Below are positions 17,492-26,493 of a DNA stretch of 64,000 bases, one piece after another. This DNA is from Candidatus Brocadia sinica JPN1 (lineage in GTDB: Bacteria; Planctomycetota; Brocadiia; Brocadiales; Brocadiaceae). The translations under genes and the position numbers were made by a program. The first letter of the stretch is position 1. Each line of letters starts with the position of its first letter. The notes under the pieces were generated by a model. It ran no database searches. It was given only the letters and a program-made list of their open reading frames with translations, and had not been told where the DNA came from. Location: assembly GCF_000949635.1 (NCBI RefSeq), contig NZ_BAFN01000001.1, forward strand, positions 3,159,052 through 3,223,051, written 5' to 3'.

Positions 17492-19207
17492 ATGCTGCAG
17501 GAGCTATATATAACGAATTTTGTATTAATTGATAGAGTCACCATTAAACTCTGTGAACGGTTAAATGTATTTAGCGGGGCAACGGGTGTAGGAAAGTCAT
17601 TAGTGATCGGTGCACTTAATTTTATCCTTGGCGGGCGTGCTACTTCGGATGTTGTACGAAGTGGCAAAGATGAGGCCACAGTAATAGGCAAATTCTCTAT
17701 CACAGATAGAAATTTTTTACAACAGATTAAAAAAATATCGGATAATAATACTATCGAAGAAGAACTCTTAATTCAAAGAAGTATCGATACGAACGGGCGG
17801 AGCAGATGCCGCTTGAACGATGTTCCTATCACGGTATCCATGCTCAAGGAAATTGGAGAGACGTTAGTCAGCATTCATGGTCAGCACGAGCATGAGACCT
17901 TGTTACATGGCGCCAACCAACTATATATCCTGGACGATTTTGGAGGAATTTCCCCGTTACGGGAAGATTTTGCCGGGGTCTATCAACAGATTACAGAAAA
18001 AACAAGATTGCGGGAGACACTGAAAAACAATCAGCAGGAACGAAGGCAAAAGGTGGATTTATATGCCTTCCAGATCGATGAGATTGATAAGGCACAACTC
18101 AAGGCAGGTGAGGGAGAAGAGCTTGAAAAAGAAAGGGGTATCTTAAGTAACGCTGAAAAAATATATAGTACCGTTACCTCATGTTATTCACAGATCTATG
18201 AATCTTCCGACGCTGTTGTTGAGAGGTTGAAGTCAGTTATTCGTGAATTACAATCGGTTGTAAAACTTGACGACACCCTGCAAAAGATATCCAACGACTG
18301 CAGTCAATCATTGTATCAAATCGAGGATACGGCCTTTTCATTAGGAAAGTATAGAGATGCATTTAATTATGATCCTCAAAGGTTAGAATATATTGAAGAA
18401 CGTTTAAACATAATCCGAAAATTGAGATCAAAATACGGAAACACTGTAGAAGAAATTCTATCCTATCGTGACGAGATAGCATCAAAATTGAAGCAGCTTT
18501 CGGAGGAAGGAAGTACGGTTGAGCATGCAGATGAAGAATTGCGGATATTGTCTGATCTGTTGAAACAGAAAGGCGAAAAGTTAACCCAGAAACGTCTTTC
18601 AACCGCTGACAAATTAACTCCCCTGATAAATAAAGAGCTTCACGAGCTGGGTATTCCTCACGGTCGGTTTTGTGTCCAAATCACGTCTCCATTTTTGCAT
18701 GAGAGCGGGAACACGGATGATTTCCATGCGAATAGTTATGGATTTGATCAGGTTGATTTTTTGATTTCTCCGAATCCTGGTGAGGACTTGAAACCGCTGA
18801 GGAAGATTGCCTCAGGCGGTGAGATATCGCGGGTTATGCTGGCCTTGAAGCACCAACTGGCTAAAGTCGATAAGACACCAGTATTGGTTTTTGATGAGAT
18901 CGACGCCAATATTGGTGGCAGAATGGGAGAGGTTATTGGAGAAAAGCTGAGTAGTATTGCAAGGTCACACCAGGTGATCTGCATCACCCATCTTCCCCAG
19001 ATCGCCAGCTATGCAGATGAACAGTGGAAGGTAAATAAGCAGGTGAAAAATGGCAAAACGTTTTCGACAATCGAAAACTTATCAGGAGAATCCCGCCTTG
19101 AAGAAATTGCCGACATGATCAGAGGAAGTGAAAAAACGGATATTACCAGAAAACAGGCACAGGAGATGTTGCGAGATGCGAAAAGAAAGGCAAAAAGTAA
19201 GGACTAG
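17492..19207 (+). CDS. recN: DNA repair ATPase RecN
   Basis: 571 residues, the usual size. The N-terminal half has YITNFVLIDRVTIKL and Walker A GATGVGKSLVIGALNFILGG; the C-terminal half has the signature ASGGEISRVMLALKHQL and Walker B VLVFDEIDANIGGRMG, then ITHLPQIASYAD. A coiled-coil middle (about residues 160-370) separates them, as in SMC-like proteins. RecN tethers broken DNA ends in recombinational repair. It follows the OB-fold gene closely. The Walker A has A-T-G-V where GATGSGKS-type variants are common, well within the family. Confidence 0.95.
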   Translation: MLQELYITNFVLIDRVTIKLCERLNVFSGATGVGKSLVIGALNFILGGRATSDVVRSGKDEATVIGKFSITDRNFLQQIKKISDNNTIEEELLIQRSIDTNGRSRCRLNDVPITVSMLKEIGETLVSIHGQHEHETLLHGANQLYILDDFGGISPLREDFAGVYQQITEKTRLRETLKNNQQERRQKVDLYAFQIDEIDKAQLKAGEGEELEKERGILSNAEKIYSTVTSCYSQIYESSDAVVERLKSVIRELQSVVKLDDTLQKISNDCSQSLYQIEDTAFSLGKYRDAFNYDPQRLEYIEERLNIIRKLRSKYGNTVEEILSYRDEIASKLKQLSEEGSTVEHADEELRILSDLLKQKGEKLTQKRLSTADKLTPLINKELHELGIPHGRFCVQITSPFLHESGNTDDFHANSYGFDQVDFLISPNPGEDLKPLRKIASGGEISRVMLALKHQLAKVDKTPVLVFDEIDANIGGRMGEVIGEKLSSIARSHQVICITHLPQIASYADEQWKVNKQVKNGKTFSTIENLSGESRLEEIADMIRGSEKTDITRKQAQEMLRDAKRKAKSKD

Positions 19208-19238
19208 CAAAGCGAAGCCCCGGATTTATAAAATATCT

Positions 19239-19334
19239 GGAACCACAGATTTCTCAAATTACACAGATTTTAGATTGTTAAATTCCACTAAGTATTGAGA
19301 TTTTTATCTGTGAAATCTGCGCAATTTGGGTTCC
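19239..19334. repeat. Imperfect long inverted repeat, 96 bases
   Basis: The sequence begins GGAACCACAGATTTCTCAAA and ends GCGCAATTTGGGTTCC, with CACAGATTTTAGATT and ATCTGTGAAATCTGC in between, so the two halves are roughly complementary. Such ACACAGAT/ATCTGTG phrases are typical of dispersed intergenic repeats. It fills the recN-rluB spacer and could fold into one long stem acting as transcript end. Confidence 0.5.
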
Positions 19335-19393
19335 ATCAATTCTTTTTAAAACCTGACTCATTTATAAAGATAAACAGCAGATAAAGATTTTTC

Positions 19394-20200
19394 ATGTTAG
19401 AACGTTTGCAGAAAATATTGGCAGAGGCAGGAGTCGGTTCACGCCGCGAATGTGAAAAAATCATTACGGCGGGGAGGGTGACTGTTGATGGGAAACGCAT
19501 TGCATCCCTGGGTACAACTGTTGATGCAGAGAAAAGTGAAATACGTTGTGATGGGTCGTTAATACAAAAACAACGCAAGATTTATTTTTTGCTCAATAAA
19601 CCAAGAGGCTACGTGTGCACAAACCGTGATGAACTGGATCGGTTAAAGGCAGTTGATATCATAAAAAATGTGACTCAAAGGATATATACCATCGGAAGGC
19701 TGGACAAGGAAAGCGAAGGTCTGATTATCCTAACCAACGATGGTGACCTTGCAAACACGTTGTCTCATCCAAAGCATGAAGTAAGGAAAACCTATTTTGT
19801 AGAGGTAGATGGATACCTGACAGATGCGGCAATTAAGGCACTGGAGTCCGGGGTTTGGCTTTCCTTCGGCAAAACACGGCCTGTAAGGGTTCAGAATGTA
19901 CGAAGAGGCAGGCAAAGGAGCAGATTTGAGATGGTGTTGAAGGAAGGCAGAAACAGAGAAATCCGTCGTATGCTTGTTGACTGTAACTATAAGGTACGCA
20001 TCCTGCGGCGGATAAAAATTGGTAATTTGCATGATCCCGCCTTGAAAATCGGCAAATATCGGAAATTGGCAGATCACGAAGTGGCGCGGCTTTATGCAAT
20101 AGCGAAAAGAGTTGATGCAAAGGATACAGGTAATAGTTCACCACCAGACGTACAGAGAACGCAAAGAGGGCACCGTGTCGAAACTGGTAAAGATTTATAA
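19394..20200 (+). CDS. rluB: Pseudouridine synthase, RsuA/RluB family
   Basis: 268 residues. An N-terminal S4 RNA-binding domain (LERLQKILAEAGVGSRRECE, ITAGRVTVDGKRI) precedes the catalytic domain with GRLDKESEGLIILTNDGDL, where the Asp is the nucleophile, and the closing EGRNREIRRMLVDCNYKV. It isomerises a uridine in rRNA. RluB acts on 23S rRNA position 2605 in E. coli; RsuA on 16S. RluB is favoured by the S4 start and length but the split is not certain. The last 35 residues are low-complexity and variable. Confidence 0.88.
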   Translation: MLERLQKILAEAGVGSRRECEKIITAGRVTVDGKRIASLGTTVDAEKSEIRCDGSLIQKQRKIYFLLNKPRGYVCTNRDELDRLKAVDIIKNVTQRIYTIGRLDKESEGLIILTNDGDLANTLSHPKHEVRKTYFVEVDGYLTDAAIKALESGVWLSFGKTRPVRVQNVRRGRQRSRFEMVLKEGRNREIRRMLVDCNYKVRILRRIKIGNLHDPALKIGKYRKLADHEVARLYAIAKRVDAKDTGNSSPPDVQRTQRGHRVETGKDL

Positions 20201-20304
20201 GGAAATACCCTTATGAAAAAATCACCTTTTCTCCGCGAGAACATCTGCGACCTCCGTGTTTTCTGTGGTGGGCTAAACTTTTCAGAATAGAAATCGAGGA
20301 AAAT

Positions 20305-21579
20305 ATGACGCAGCTACAGCTGGCCAGACAAAACATCACCACACAAGAGATGAAACAGGTTGCGAAAGATGAAGGTCTGGATCCTGAATATATCCGGCTA
20401 CGTATCGCTGAGGGTAAGATTGTCATCCCCGTGAACCGCAAACGCAAGGCATCAAAGGTTTGTGGTATTGGTGTCGGGCTTAAAACCAAGGTTAATGCCA
20501 ATATAGGAACGTCAGCCGATTATGCTGACGTTGCTAACGAGATGGAAAAGTTACGGACAGTGGAAGAAGCGGGCGCTGATGCTGTAATGGATCTTAGCAC
20601 CGGCGGCGATTTACGAGCAATACGGAAAAAGATTATCGGATCGGCCTCTATTGCAGTAGGAAGCGTGCCCATTTATGAGGCGGCCGTCAAGACCGTTCAG
20701 CACAAGCGCGCGATTGTCGATATGACCGCAACAGACATGCTTGAGGCAGTACGGTTGCATTGTGAGGACGGTGTGGATTTTATTACCGTGCATTGTGGCG
20801 CCACAAAAGGGGTGCTCAGGCATCTGAAAGAAAACAAACGCATTTGCGGCGTGGTAAGCCGTGGCGGAACATTTTTGGTAGAATGGATGATCCATAACGG
20901 CAGGGAAAATCCACTGTATGAAGAATATGATGAGATATTGGCCATAGCAAAAGAATATGACGTGACCCTGAGTCTGGGCGATGCCATGCGGCCGGGGGCT
21001 TTGGCAGATGCGTTTGATCGTGCACAAGTGTACGAGCTAAACGTACTTGCGGAACTTGCGCAAAGGGCGCTGGATGCCGGTGTGCAGGTTATGGTGGAAG
21101 GACCCGGACACGTACCGTTAAATCAGGTGATTGCACAGGTTCAACTACAAAAGGAACTCTGTAAAGGGGTACCCTTTTATGTGCTCGGACCAATTGTCAC
21201 AGACGTTGCTCCCGGATATGACCATATTACATCTGCCATTGGCGGGGCTATCGCCGCTGCTGCTGGGGCAGACTTCCTATGCTATGTAACCCCGACAGAA
21301 CACCTGAGCCTCCCTAGCCCTTCTGACGTAAGAAGCGGTGTGATGGCCGCGCGGATTGCCGCCCATGCTGCTGATATTGCTAAGGGGATTCAATCGGCGT
21401 GGGAATGGGATAAGAAGATGTCGCAATTCAGACGAAAGAGGAATTGGGAAGGACAGTTTAGCACGTGTATTGATCCCACGGTAGCGAGAAATATCCGTGA
21501 AAAGGGACGACCCCAAAACGACGAGGTCTGTTCCATGTGCGCTGAATATTGTGTATTTAAACTCAGCGATAAGGTATAA
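20305..21579 (+). CDS. thiC: Phosphomethylpyrimidine synthase ThiC
   Basis: 424 residues, the short form common in anaerobes. The radical SAM cluster site is the C-terminal CSMCAEYC (CxxCxxxxC). Other hallmarks: GLKTKVNANIGTSADYADV, AGADAVMDLSTGGDL, GVDFITVHCGATK, VSRGGTFLVEWM, VMVEGPGHVPLNQV, GPIVTDVAPGYDHITSAIGG. It rearranges aminoimidazole ribotide to HMP-phosphate, the pyrimidine half of thiamine. The KOR enzyme upstream needs thiamine diphosphate. No TPP riboswitch was recognised in the 104-base leader, so control is not of the common type. The leader has GAGGAAAAT before the ATG. Confidence 0.95.
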   Translation: MTQLQLARQNITTQEMKQVAKDEGLDPEYIRLRIAEGKIVIPVNRKRKASKVCGIGVGLKTKVNANIGTSADYADVANEMEKLRTVEEAGADAVMDLSTGGDLRAIRKKIIGSASIAVGSVPIYEAAVKTVQHKRAIVDMTATDMLEAVRLHCEDGVDFITVHCGATKGVLRHLKENKRICGVVSRGGTFLVEWMIHNGRENPLYEEYDEILAIAKEYDVTLSLGDAMRPGALADAFDRAQVYELNVLAELAQRALDAGVQVMVEGPGHVPLNQVIAQVQLQKELCKGVPFYVLGPIVTDVAPGYDHITSAIGGAIAAAAGADFLCYVTPTEHLSLPSPSDVRSGVMAARIAAHAADIAKGIQSAWEWDKKMSQFRRKRNWEGQFSTCIDPTVARNIREKGRPQNDEVCSMCAEYCVFKLSDKV

Positions 21580-21692
21580 AGTTATAGAATTTACCTCAAA
21601 GGAATTGTGTCGACTAATCAATCGAAGTCAGGAACAGAACTCAAGGACGATTCATGAACCTGCCAGGAACAGGTTTCAAAGAAAACACCACA

Positions 21693-21711
21693 CCCTGAAA
21701 CAATTTCAGGG
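21693..21711 (+). terminator. Possible terminator after thiC
   Basis: CCCTGAAA (21693-21700), a CAA loop and TTTCAGGG (21704-21711) form a perfect 8-bp stem, followed by TTATTGTTG, a weak T-rich tail. It lies 114 bases after the thiC stop, which is rather far, and the tail is interrupted, so the call is tentative. Confidence 0.45.
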
Positions 21712-21723
21712 TTATTGTTGATA

Positions 21724-22143
21724 CTCTATCGCTCTCTTTTATTCTTCCAGCACCGGATAGGAGCGGGTGGTACAAAGCCAGGGTTCAAGAGTCCATGCTG
21801 AGGCAGTTGTGCAATCCATTCGCAGTCCTTCATGTCAGTTTTCCGTCCAGGAATCTGTTTGATGTGTCTTGCATTGCCAACGGTACTGTAAATCTCTCTC
21901 TCAGGATGTTCCAGATAGGTTTCAATATGCCCCGGTGGACTCCATCGCCACGTGCGTTGTACCTTCCCTAGCCATCCAATCAGACAACGCAGGCAACTCC
22001 TTCGTCATGGTCGAAGGAGTCCGTTTTTCATTAAAGACACCATAGGGTTTTTTCTTTTGAATCCCTTTTGTAGTTTTTTTAATCTTTAGTCTCTTCGTGA
22101 GATCCTTTATCTCCTGCAAGGCCATGACTGGCAGGGTTTTCAT
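21724..22143 (-). pseudogene. IS110-family transposase remnant
   Basis: On the - strand an N-terminal fragment reads SDWMAREGTTHVAMESTGAY and then stops; in another frame it carries on with NARHIKQIPGRKTDMKDCEW and IAQLPQHGLLNPGFVPP. These are the E (MESTG) and D (GRKTDxKD) blocks of the DEDD domain of IS110 transposases. The first catalytic Asp region is replaced by unrelated sequence, and the C-terminal Ser domain is missing. So it is a dead remnant with at least one frameshift. No terminal repeats are expected for IS110, and ends are approximate. Confidence 0.75.
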
Positions 22144-22297
22144 CTCTTTTTCAATTTACGATTTGGAATTTTAGTTTAAAAAAATAAAAAGAGCGTCCGG
22201 ACAATCTGCGTTGTTTCCAACTACCGCTAAGCAGTTTCTCTGATTTCTTCTGGGTTTTGGCTAACAGTGGCGCATGAAAAATCTTTGATAAAGATTT

Positions 22298-22975
22298 TTA
22301 ATTACCGGCAAAGTGGAATGCAGTAGCAAATCCGCTTCGTCCATCGTAATTCCACTCCTGGTTGCCTTCCTGGAATCGATGGGTAACAGCCTTTCCCATA
22401 TCCAATGTCAGATCAAATTCCTTTGCCCAGATTGAAAAATTCTTGTTCACAATTTGAGTGGGTTTACCAGGATCTCCTGCGCCATGGAGTAACTCAATGT
22501 CTAAGGTAAGGTTATTGGCTACAATCGCCTTCTTGCGCCATTGGGAAGACTCCACATGCATAGGCACATATCTTACCGTAATCCTTTCCGGGGGAACTTT
22601 TGCAAAGCCGAATACATTGTTTTGAAAAATGTCCAGTAATGCGTTTTTCTGGACGGCTGCGGCCTTTTCATCAAGGTAAAAAACAATCCAATTCTTGTCC
22701 GCTCTCGCTGTCAAATCTGTTATGCCGATAACGGTCTGACCATCTAATGTATATTGCCCGTAATTCCCCTTTTTAATATGAAAGACACCGCTAATCTTAC
22801 ACGTTTTATTATGGGTCGGTTCACTTCCAAACAAACACGGACAACCAGGATTACAGGTACATCCCTCAAAATACTCACCTTCGATTGACCAGGCAGGACT
22901 GGCAAAAACGGCATTGGAGACACCCAATAACAGAAAAATAGCTACGAATCCTGCCAACACATAACTGATCTTCAT
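22298..22975 (-). CDS. DUF1326 protein, exported
   Basis: 225 residues. A signal peptide (MKISYVLAGFVAIFLLLGVS, cleavage near VFASPA) precedes the DUF1326 signature GEYFEGCTCNPGCPCLFGSEPT, a Cys-rich motif that could bind metal or form disulphides. The remainder, with FHIKKGNYGQYTLDGQTVIG and later APPERITVRYVPMHVESSQW-like segments, follows the family. Biochemical function of the family is unknown. The gene is single and is oriented away from the DUF2325 gene, so both promoters lie in the 354-base spacer between them. Confidence 0.75.
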   Translation of the reverse strand: MKISYVLAGFVAIFLLLGVSNAVFASPAWSIEGEYFEGCTCNPGCPCLFGSEPTHNKTCKISGVFHIKKGNYGQYTLDGQTVIGITDLTARADKNWIVFYLDEKAAAVQKNALLDIFQNNVFGFAKVPPERITVRYVPMHVESSQWRKKAIVANNLTLDIELLHGAGDPGKPTQIVNKNFSIWAKEFDLTLDMGKAVTHRFQEGNQEWNYDGRSGFATAFHFAGN

Positions 22976-23183
22976 CGTCCGTTTCCTCCTCTGAAAATGA
23001 AATACAAGATTATTACGTTATGAAACAAAGTCAATGAGATACCTTCTTCCTCCGCAATGCTAATAGCATAATCATGTCATAGGCCTTTGTCAAGATAGAA
23101 GGGACGGGAAACATTGAAGTCCGAATCAGACAACAACATGATTCTCAAAAAATGTTTTGATAAGAATTAAAGAAATTTTTTTA

Positions 23184-23211
23184 TTGACATCTCATAATTT
23201 TTGTTTATATT
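23184..23211 (+). promoter_or_regulatory. Promoter of the DUF2325 gene
   Basis: TTGACA (23184-23189), a 16-base spacer, and TATATT (23206-23211) match the sigma-70 consensus closely. The start of transcription would fall at about 23218, inside the palindrome at 23215-23229. It is 119 bases upstream of the ATG at 23330. Confidence 0.6.
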
Positions 23212-23214
23212 AGC

Positions 23215-23229
23215 TGAGACTGAGTCTCA
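23215..23229 (+). promoter_or_regulatory. Perfect 7-1-7 palindrome, Fur-like operator
   Basis: TGAGACTGAGTCTCA is a perfect 7-1-7 palindrome placed directly after the -10 box, where a bound repressor would block initiation. Fur sites have the same 7-1-7 form (TGATAATGATTATCA), and this one differs at a few positions, so Fur or another dimeric repressor is suggested, not shown. Confidence 0.5.
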
Positions 23230-23329
23230 CAATCAAAATATTCTGCAAATTTAAATGTTGAGGTTTTCTGTCACACTTCGACTCCGCTCCAGGCAGAGCC
23301 GAGAAACCTTTTTCAAGAGGAGGTAGAAA

Positions 23330-23647
23330 ATGTCTGTACTTATTGTCGGGGGAGACCATTTAGGAAGTATCCCAAAGGAGCTTGATAAAATCGGGGTTAC
23401 GGAGATTCGACACGTAACGGGCAGAAGCGGGCAGAAGATTCGGGATGGAATTCCGGAAACCATGGATTTTATTATTGTGCTGTACGATTTTGTGAATCAT
23501 AACCTTGCCCACAAAATAAAGAATCTTGCCGAGAACAGAAGAATTCCCGTTGTTTATGCAAAAAGGTCATGGTCATCTATTTATCAAAAAATGAAGGAGT
23601 GTCAGCAACAATTGAGAAAAGTTGGATTGCAAGCTCTCTTGAATTAG
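23330..23647 (+). CDS. DUF2325 protein
   Basis: 105 residues. MSVLIVGGDHLGSIPKELDK, IRHVTGRSGQKI and PETMDFIIVLYDFVNHNLAH are the DUF2325 pattern; the end (RIPVVYAKRSWSSIYQKMKE) also fits. The fold resembles a Rossmann-like nucleotide- or ligand-binding unit, with no known activity. An AGGAGG site sits just before the ATG. Its promoter overlaps a Fur-like palindrome, and DUF2325 genes often sit near iron-related genes, which hints at a role in metal or stress response. It is followed by a C-rich spacer and a strong terminator. Confidence 0.75.
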   Translation: MSVLIVGGDHLGSIPKELDKIGVTEIRHVTGRSGQKIRDGIPETMDFIIVLYDFVNHNLAHKIKNLAENRRIPVVYAKRSWSSIYQKMKECQQQLRKVGLQALLN

Positions 23648-23790
23648 GCCTTCGGCGACTTACACGTACACCTTTTTACGGCAAAATTCCACCCCCCTTC
23701 CCCCCGCCAGCGGGGGACAGTTGTCTGTCCCCCTCAGTGAAGGGGATTAAGGGGGGGCGAAAAGTTTGAAATTCCTATACTATTGAATTA

Positions 23791-23818
23791 AGCCGCTTTT
23801 GGCAGCGGCTTTTTTATT
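23791..23818 (+). terminator. Intrinsic terminator after DUF2325
   Basis: AAGCCGC (23791-23797), an 8-base loop, GCGGCTT (23806-23812) and a run of T form a compact rho-independent terminator 144 bases after the DUF2325 stop and just before the pentahaem cytochrome gene. Confidence 0.7.
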
Positions 23819-23879
23819 GCTTGTCTCAAACTCAGTTAGGAAACAAGCAATAAAACCGTTTAAATAAAATGAAATTCCT

Positions 23880-26198
23880 ATGCAAGGAAAACTTATGAAA
23901 TACTATAAAAAAATACTTATCCTCATTCTTTTTATAATAACCATATCCTTATTCTGTAAAAACTCCTTTGCAGGCGTGTCACACGTCCTCAGCAGAAATG
24001 CAGATTACTCAACAGATGATCATGCCTTTCTTACGACTGATACCCTTTACGTCCAGGTAACGCAGAATATTCTTGATTACCGGGAAATAAAAAAATCGTT
24101 CTTTACCTTAAAATCTCATCAGACAAAAAATAAAACCAAATATCCATTGATTTGGAACTCTGACCTGACAGCCTTTACCGGCCTTGCACCCCTCGAAAAT
24201 TACCCCATCGGTGACAAGATAACCATTCACATAACCTTGCGCGGGAAAAACGCAAAGGATGAAATTAAAAGGAAAGACCGCTTTGTTATTGGCAACACTG
24301 GAAAGTGGACTTTAACAGGAACCATTTATGAAAAAATATCGGATAAAGGTACAGGAACCCTCACCAACGCACGTGTGCGGATTCAAGGCGTTGCGGATAT
24401 TAACACAGATGATATCAGTTATTACCCACAAGAAGACGACAAATTTATCCTTTCCGGTGAGAATGGAAATTTTGCCATAGATTATGAAGGTATTTCCGGT
24501 CAGGTTATTGTGATCACCGCAGGTAAGGAAGGTTATAAAAATGCAGGCAAAGAAATAACCCTGGGGCACAACAACAGTGTTACCATTACCCTTTCCCTCG
24601 TTTCGGCGGAAGATCATCCATCATACGAATACCGATCCTCCAAATCATGCGAAAAGTGTCACAGTACTATTTACAATGACTGGCAAGACAGTGATATGGC
24701 ATATGCGGCTGTTAATCCCATTAACCAGCTTGTCTTTCTCCTCTACACGGCATGGTATGTCACCGGTGACCGTGCCAATTTTACGGACCCTTCCATCTTT
24801 AATGACCCAAACCCTGCATTTGTGGGCGATAAGGGAAAGATATTTGAAGATGCTACAGGGCGATACATGATTCTGGGAGATGCGGGACATATCCACGATT
24901 GCGCTGACTGTCATTCGCCATCCTACGCATCGAAGGTACAGGGCGATGGTGTCACTCCGTTATGGGATATGCGGGCAGGGATACTGACTGACGTAGATAA
25001 ACTCTCCTTTGTAGACAAACAGGGTGTTCACTGCGATTTTTGTCATAAAATGCATTCGGTTCGTGATGAGGAAGAGTATTGGACAGAACCGGGGGTAAAT
25101 TATAAGGTAAATCTCTTGCGCCCTGACCCATTACTTGAATCATCTCGGGAGGGCAAGGTCATGTTTGGGCCATTTGACGATGTCATCTATAAGAGCATGC
25201 AGGCATCCTATGCCGCTCAGTTTAAAAAAAGTGAAATATGCTCACCCTGCCATCAGGATGCCAGGAAACTCTATCTGCAACCCTTAGACGGGAATAACCA
25301 GCCGAAGGGCGATGCAATTGAACGCATCCTCTGGAGTGAGGACACTTACCGGGAATGGCGTTTTAGCGGATACAGCGGACTGGAAGAAGATTATCCCGTA
25401 AACAATTACGTGGGAAAGGTACTGCAATGCCAGGATTGCCACATGAAGGATCCGCCGCCGGATCCAACCATTGGTAAGTCAATTGCAGATTATAGAGAAA
25501 TTACCGACCCCTTTTTCATGATTTCGGAAGAGAAAAGAAAGTACGCTACTAAACGTGATCCCAGAACAATCTATCCCCACCGTTTTGAAGGAACCAACCA
25601 GAATCTGACAGCGGGGAAGAGGAAAAGGTATCTGGATTGGGCAGTAGATCTTACGGTTACCGACACAAAGGTAGAGGATGGTATCCTGAGTTTTGATGTA
25701 AACCTCATAAACTCCCATACAGGGCACACCTATCCTTCGGGAGTGACCCAGAGAAATGTTGTTCTGCTTGTGGAGGCAACTCAATCGGGAACCGTTCTTT
25801 CTCAAAGCAACGATCAGGTCATAGACACACCGGGTGGAAATTTTCCTGACGGTTACTATGAAGGTAAAGGGGATTATGCGGGAAAACCAGGGAAGATCTT
25901 TATGAAACACAATAGAATGATAGTAGACAACGACGAACTCAGCCCCTTTTTCTATGACATCTTGTATGCCCATGCTGTGGAAGAGTTGTACGATACACGA
26001 ATTAAGGCAAACCAAACAGACACTACACATTATGAGTTTCAAACAATTGATACCAGCAAAATTACCATAACAGCCAGACTTATCTATCGTTTCCTCCCAA
26101 AGGGCACCCTGGAATTTGCAGCAAGAAACGGATATGTGATTCCCCTGGAAGAAAATGATTATGAATCACACAAGGTAGGGGTATCTTTAAACCCGTAA
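23880..26198 (+). CDS. Exported pentahaem c-type cytochrome with Ig-like/regulatory-like N-terminal region
   Basis: 772 residues. A signal sequence (KILILILFIITISLFCKNSF) begins after the start; ATG at 23895 is an equally good start. Residues about 40-235 have no haem site and look like beta-sandwich domains (VRIQGVADINTDD, GNFAIDYEGISGQVIVITA). Five CxxCH haem sites follow: CEKCH (about residue 257), CADCH (340), CDFCH (384), CSPCH (453), CQDCH (516). The remaining C-terminal part (about 560-770, with HTGHTYPSGVTQRNV) is again beta-rich. It could move electrons in the periplasm-like or anammoxosome space. It lies 295 bases upstream of the encapsulin, so a functional link is possible but not shown. 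Confidence 0.8.
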   Translation: MQGKLMKYYKKILILILFIITISLFCKNSFAGVSHVLSRNADYSTDDHAFLTTDTLYVQVTQNILDYREIKKSFFTLKSHQTKNKTKYPLIWNSDLTAFTGLAPLENYPIGDKITIHITLRGKNAKDEIKRKDRFVIGNTGKWTLTGTIYEKISDKGTGTLTNARVRIQGVADINTDDISYYPQEDDKFILSGENGNFAIDYEGISGQVIVITAGKEGYKNAGKEITLGHNNSVTITLSLVSAEDHPSYEYRSSKSCEKCHSTIYNDWQDSDMAYAAVNPINQLVFLLYTAWYVTGDRANFTDPSIFNDPNPAFVGDKGKIFEDATGRYMILGDAGHIHDCADCHSPSYASKVQGDGVTPLWDMRAGILTDVDKLSFVDKQGVHCDFCHKMHSVRDEEEYWTEPGVNYKVNLLRPDPLLESSREGKVMFGPFDDVIYKSMQASYAAQFKKSEICSPCHQDARKLYLQPLDGNNQPKGDAIERILWSEDTYREWRFSGYSGLEEDYPVNNYVGKVLQCQDCHMKDPPPDPTIGKSIADYREITDPFFMISEEKRKYATKRDPRTIYPHRFEGTNQNLTAGKRKRYLDWAVDLTVTDTKVEDGILSFDVNLINSHTGHTYPSGVTQRNVVLLVEATQSGTVLSQSNDQVIDTPGGNFPDGYYEGKGDYAGKPGKIFMKHNRMIVDNDELSPFFYDILYAHAVEELYDTRIKANQTDTTHYEFQTIDTSKITITARLIYRFLPKGTLEFAARNGYVIPLEENDYESHKVGVSLNP

Positions 26199-26493
26199 AG
26201 AAGTCTTAAAAAGGATGTTGACCTTCAAAGGCTATTCATTTTCGTGTTGGTTTGTAGTTTCTATCCATTGGCATTTCTATTGCAAGTTGGATCAACTTAT
26301 TAGTGATTATTCTTAACTCGAATGTAAACAAATTATGAATTGATTATCATAAATTGATGTAATTATAGGCAAATCATTCAGTTACACGTCTTAAATAGTG
26401 TAAAGTTTGCGATTCAATAAAATTAAAACTAACCTGGGAGCATAACAACTTGTCTAATATCCTGGATAAAAATTCTAAAAAGGAGGAAAGATT
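26199..26493. other. Leader of the encapsulin operon
   Basis: No gene is visible in 295 bases. The promoter of the encapsulin pair must lie here or farther upstream. GATTATCATAAATTGATG around 26342 is AT-rich with some symmetry, but no operator is clear. A very strong ribosome site, AAAGGAGGAAAG, precedes the encapsulin ATG. Confidence 0.45.

Noticed and set aside
23693-23760. C-rich/G-rich spacer after DUF2325 as an RNA gene
   Set aside because: It is a low-complexity intergenic repeat (CCCCCCTTCCCCCCGCCAGC and its G-rich counterpart) with no known RNA structure.
26338-26365. Possible Fur-like site upstream of encapsulin (TTGATTATCATAAATTG region)
   Set aside because: Symmetry is poor and the sequence is simply AT-rich; not strong enough to call.
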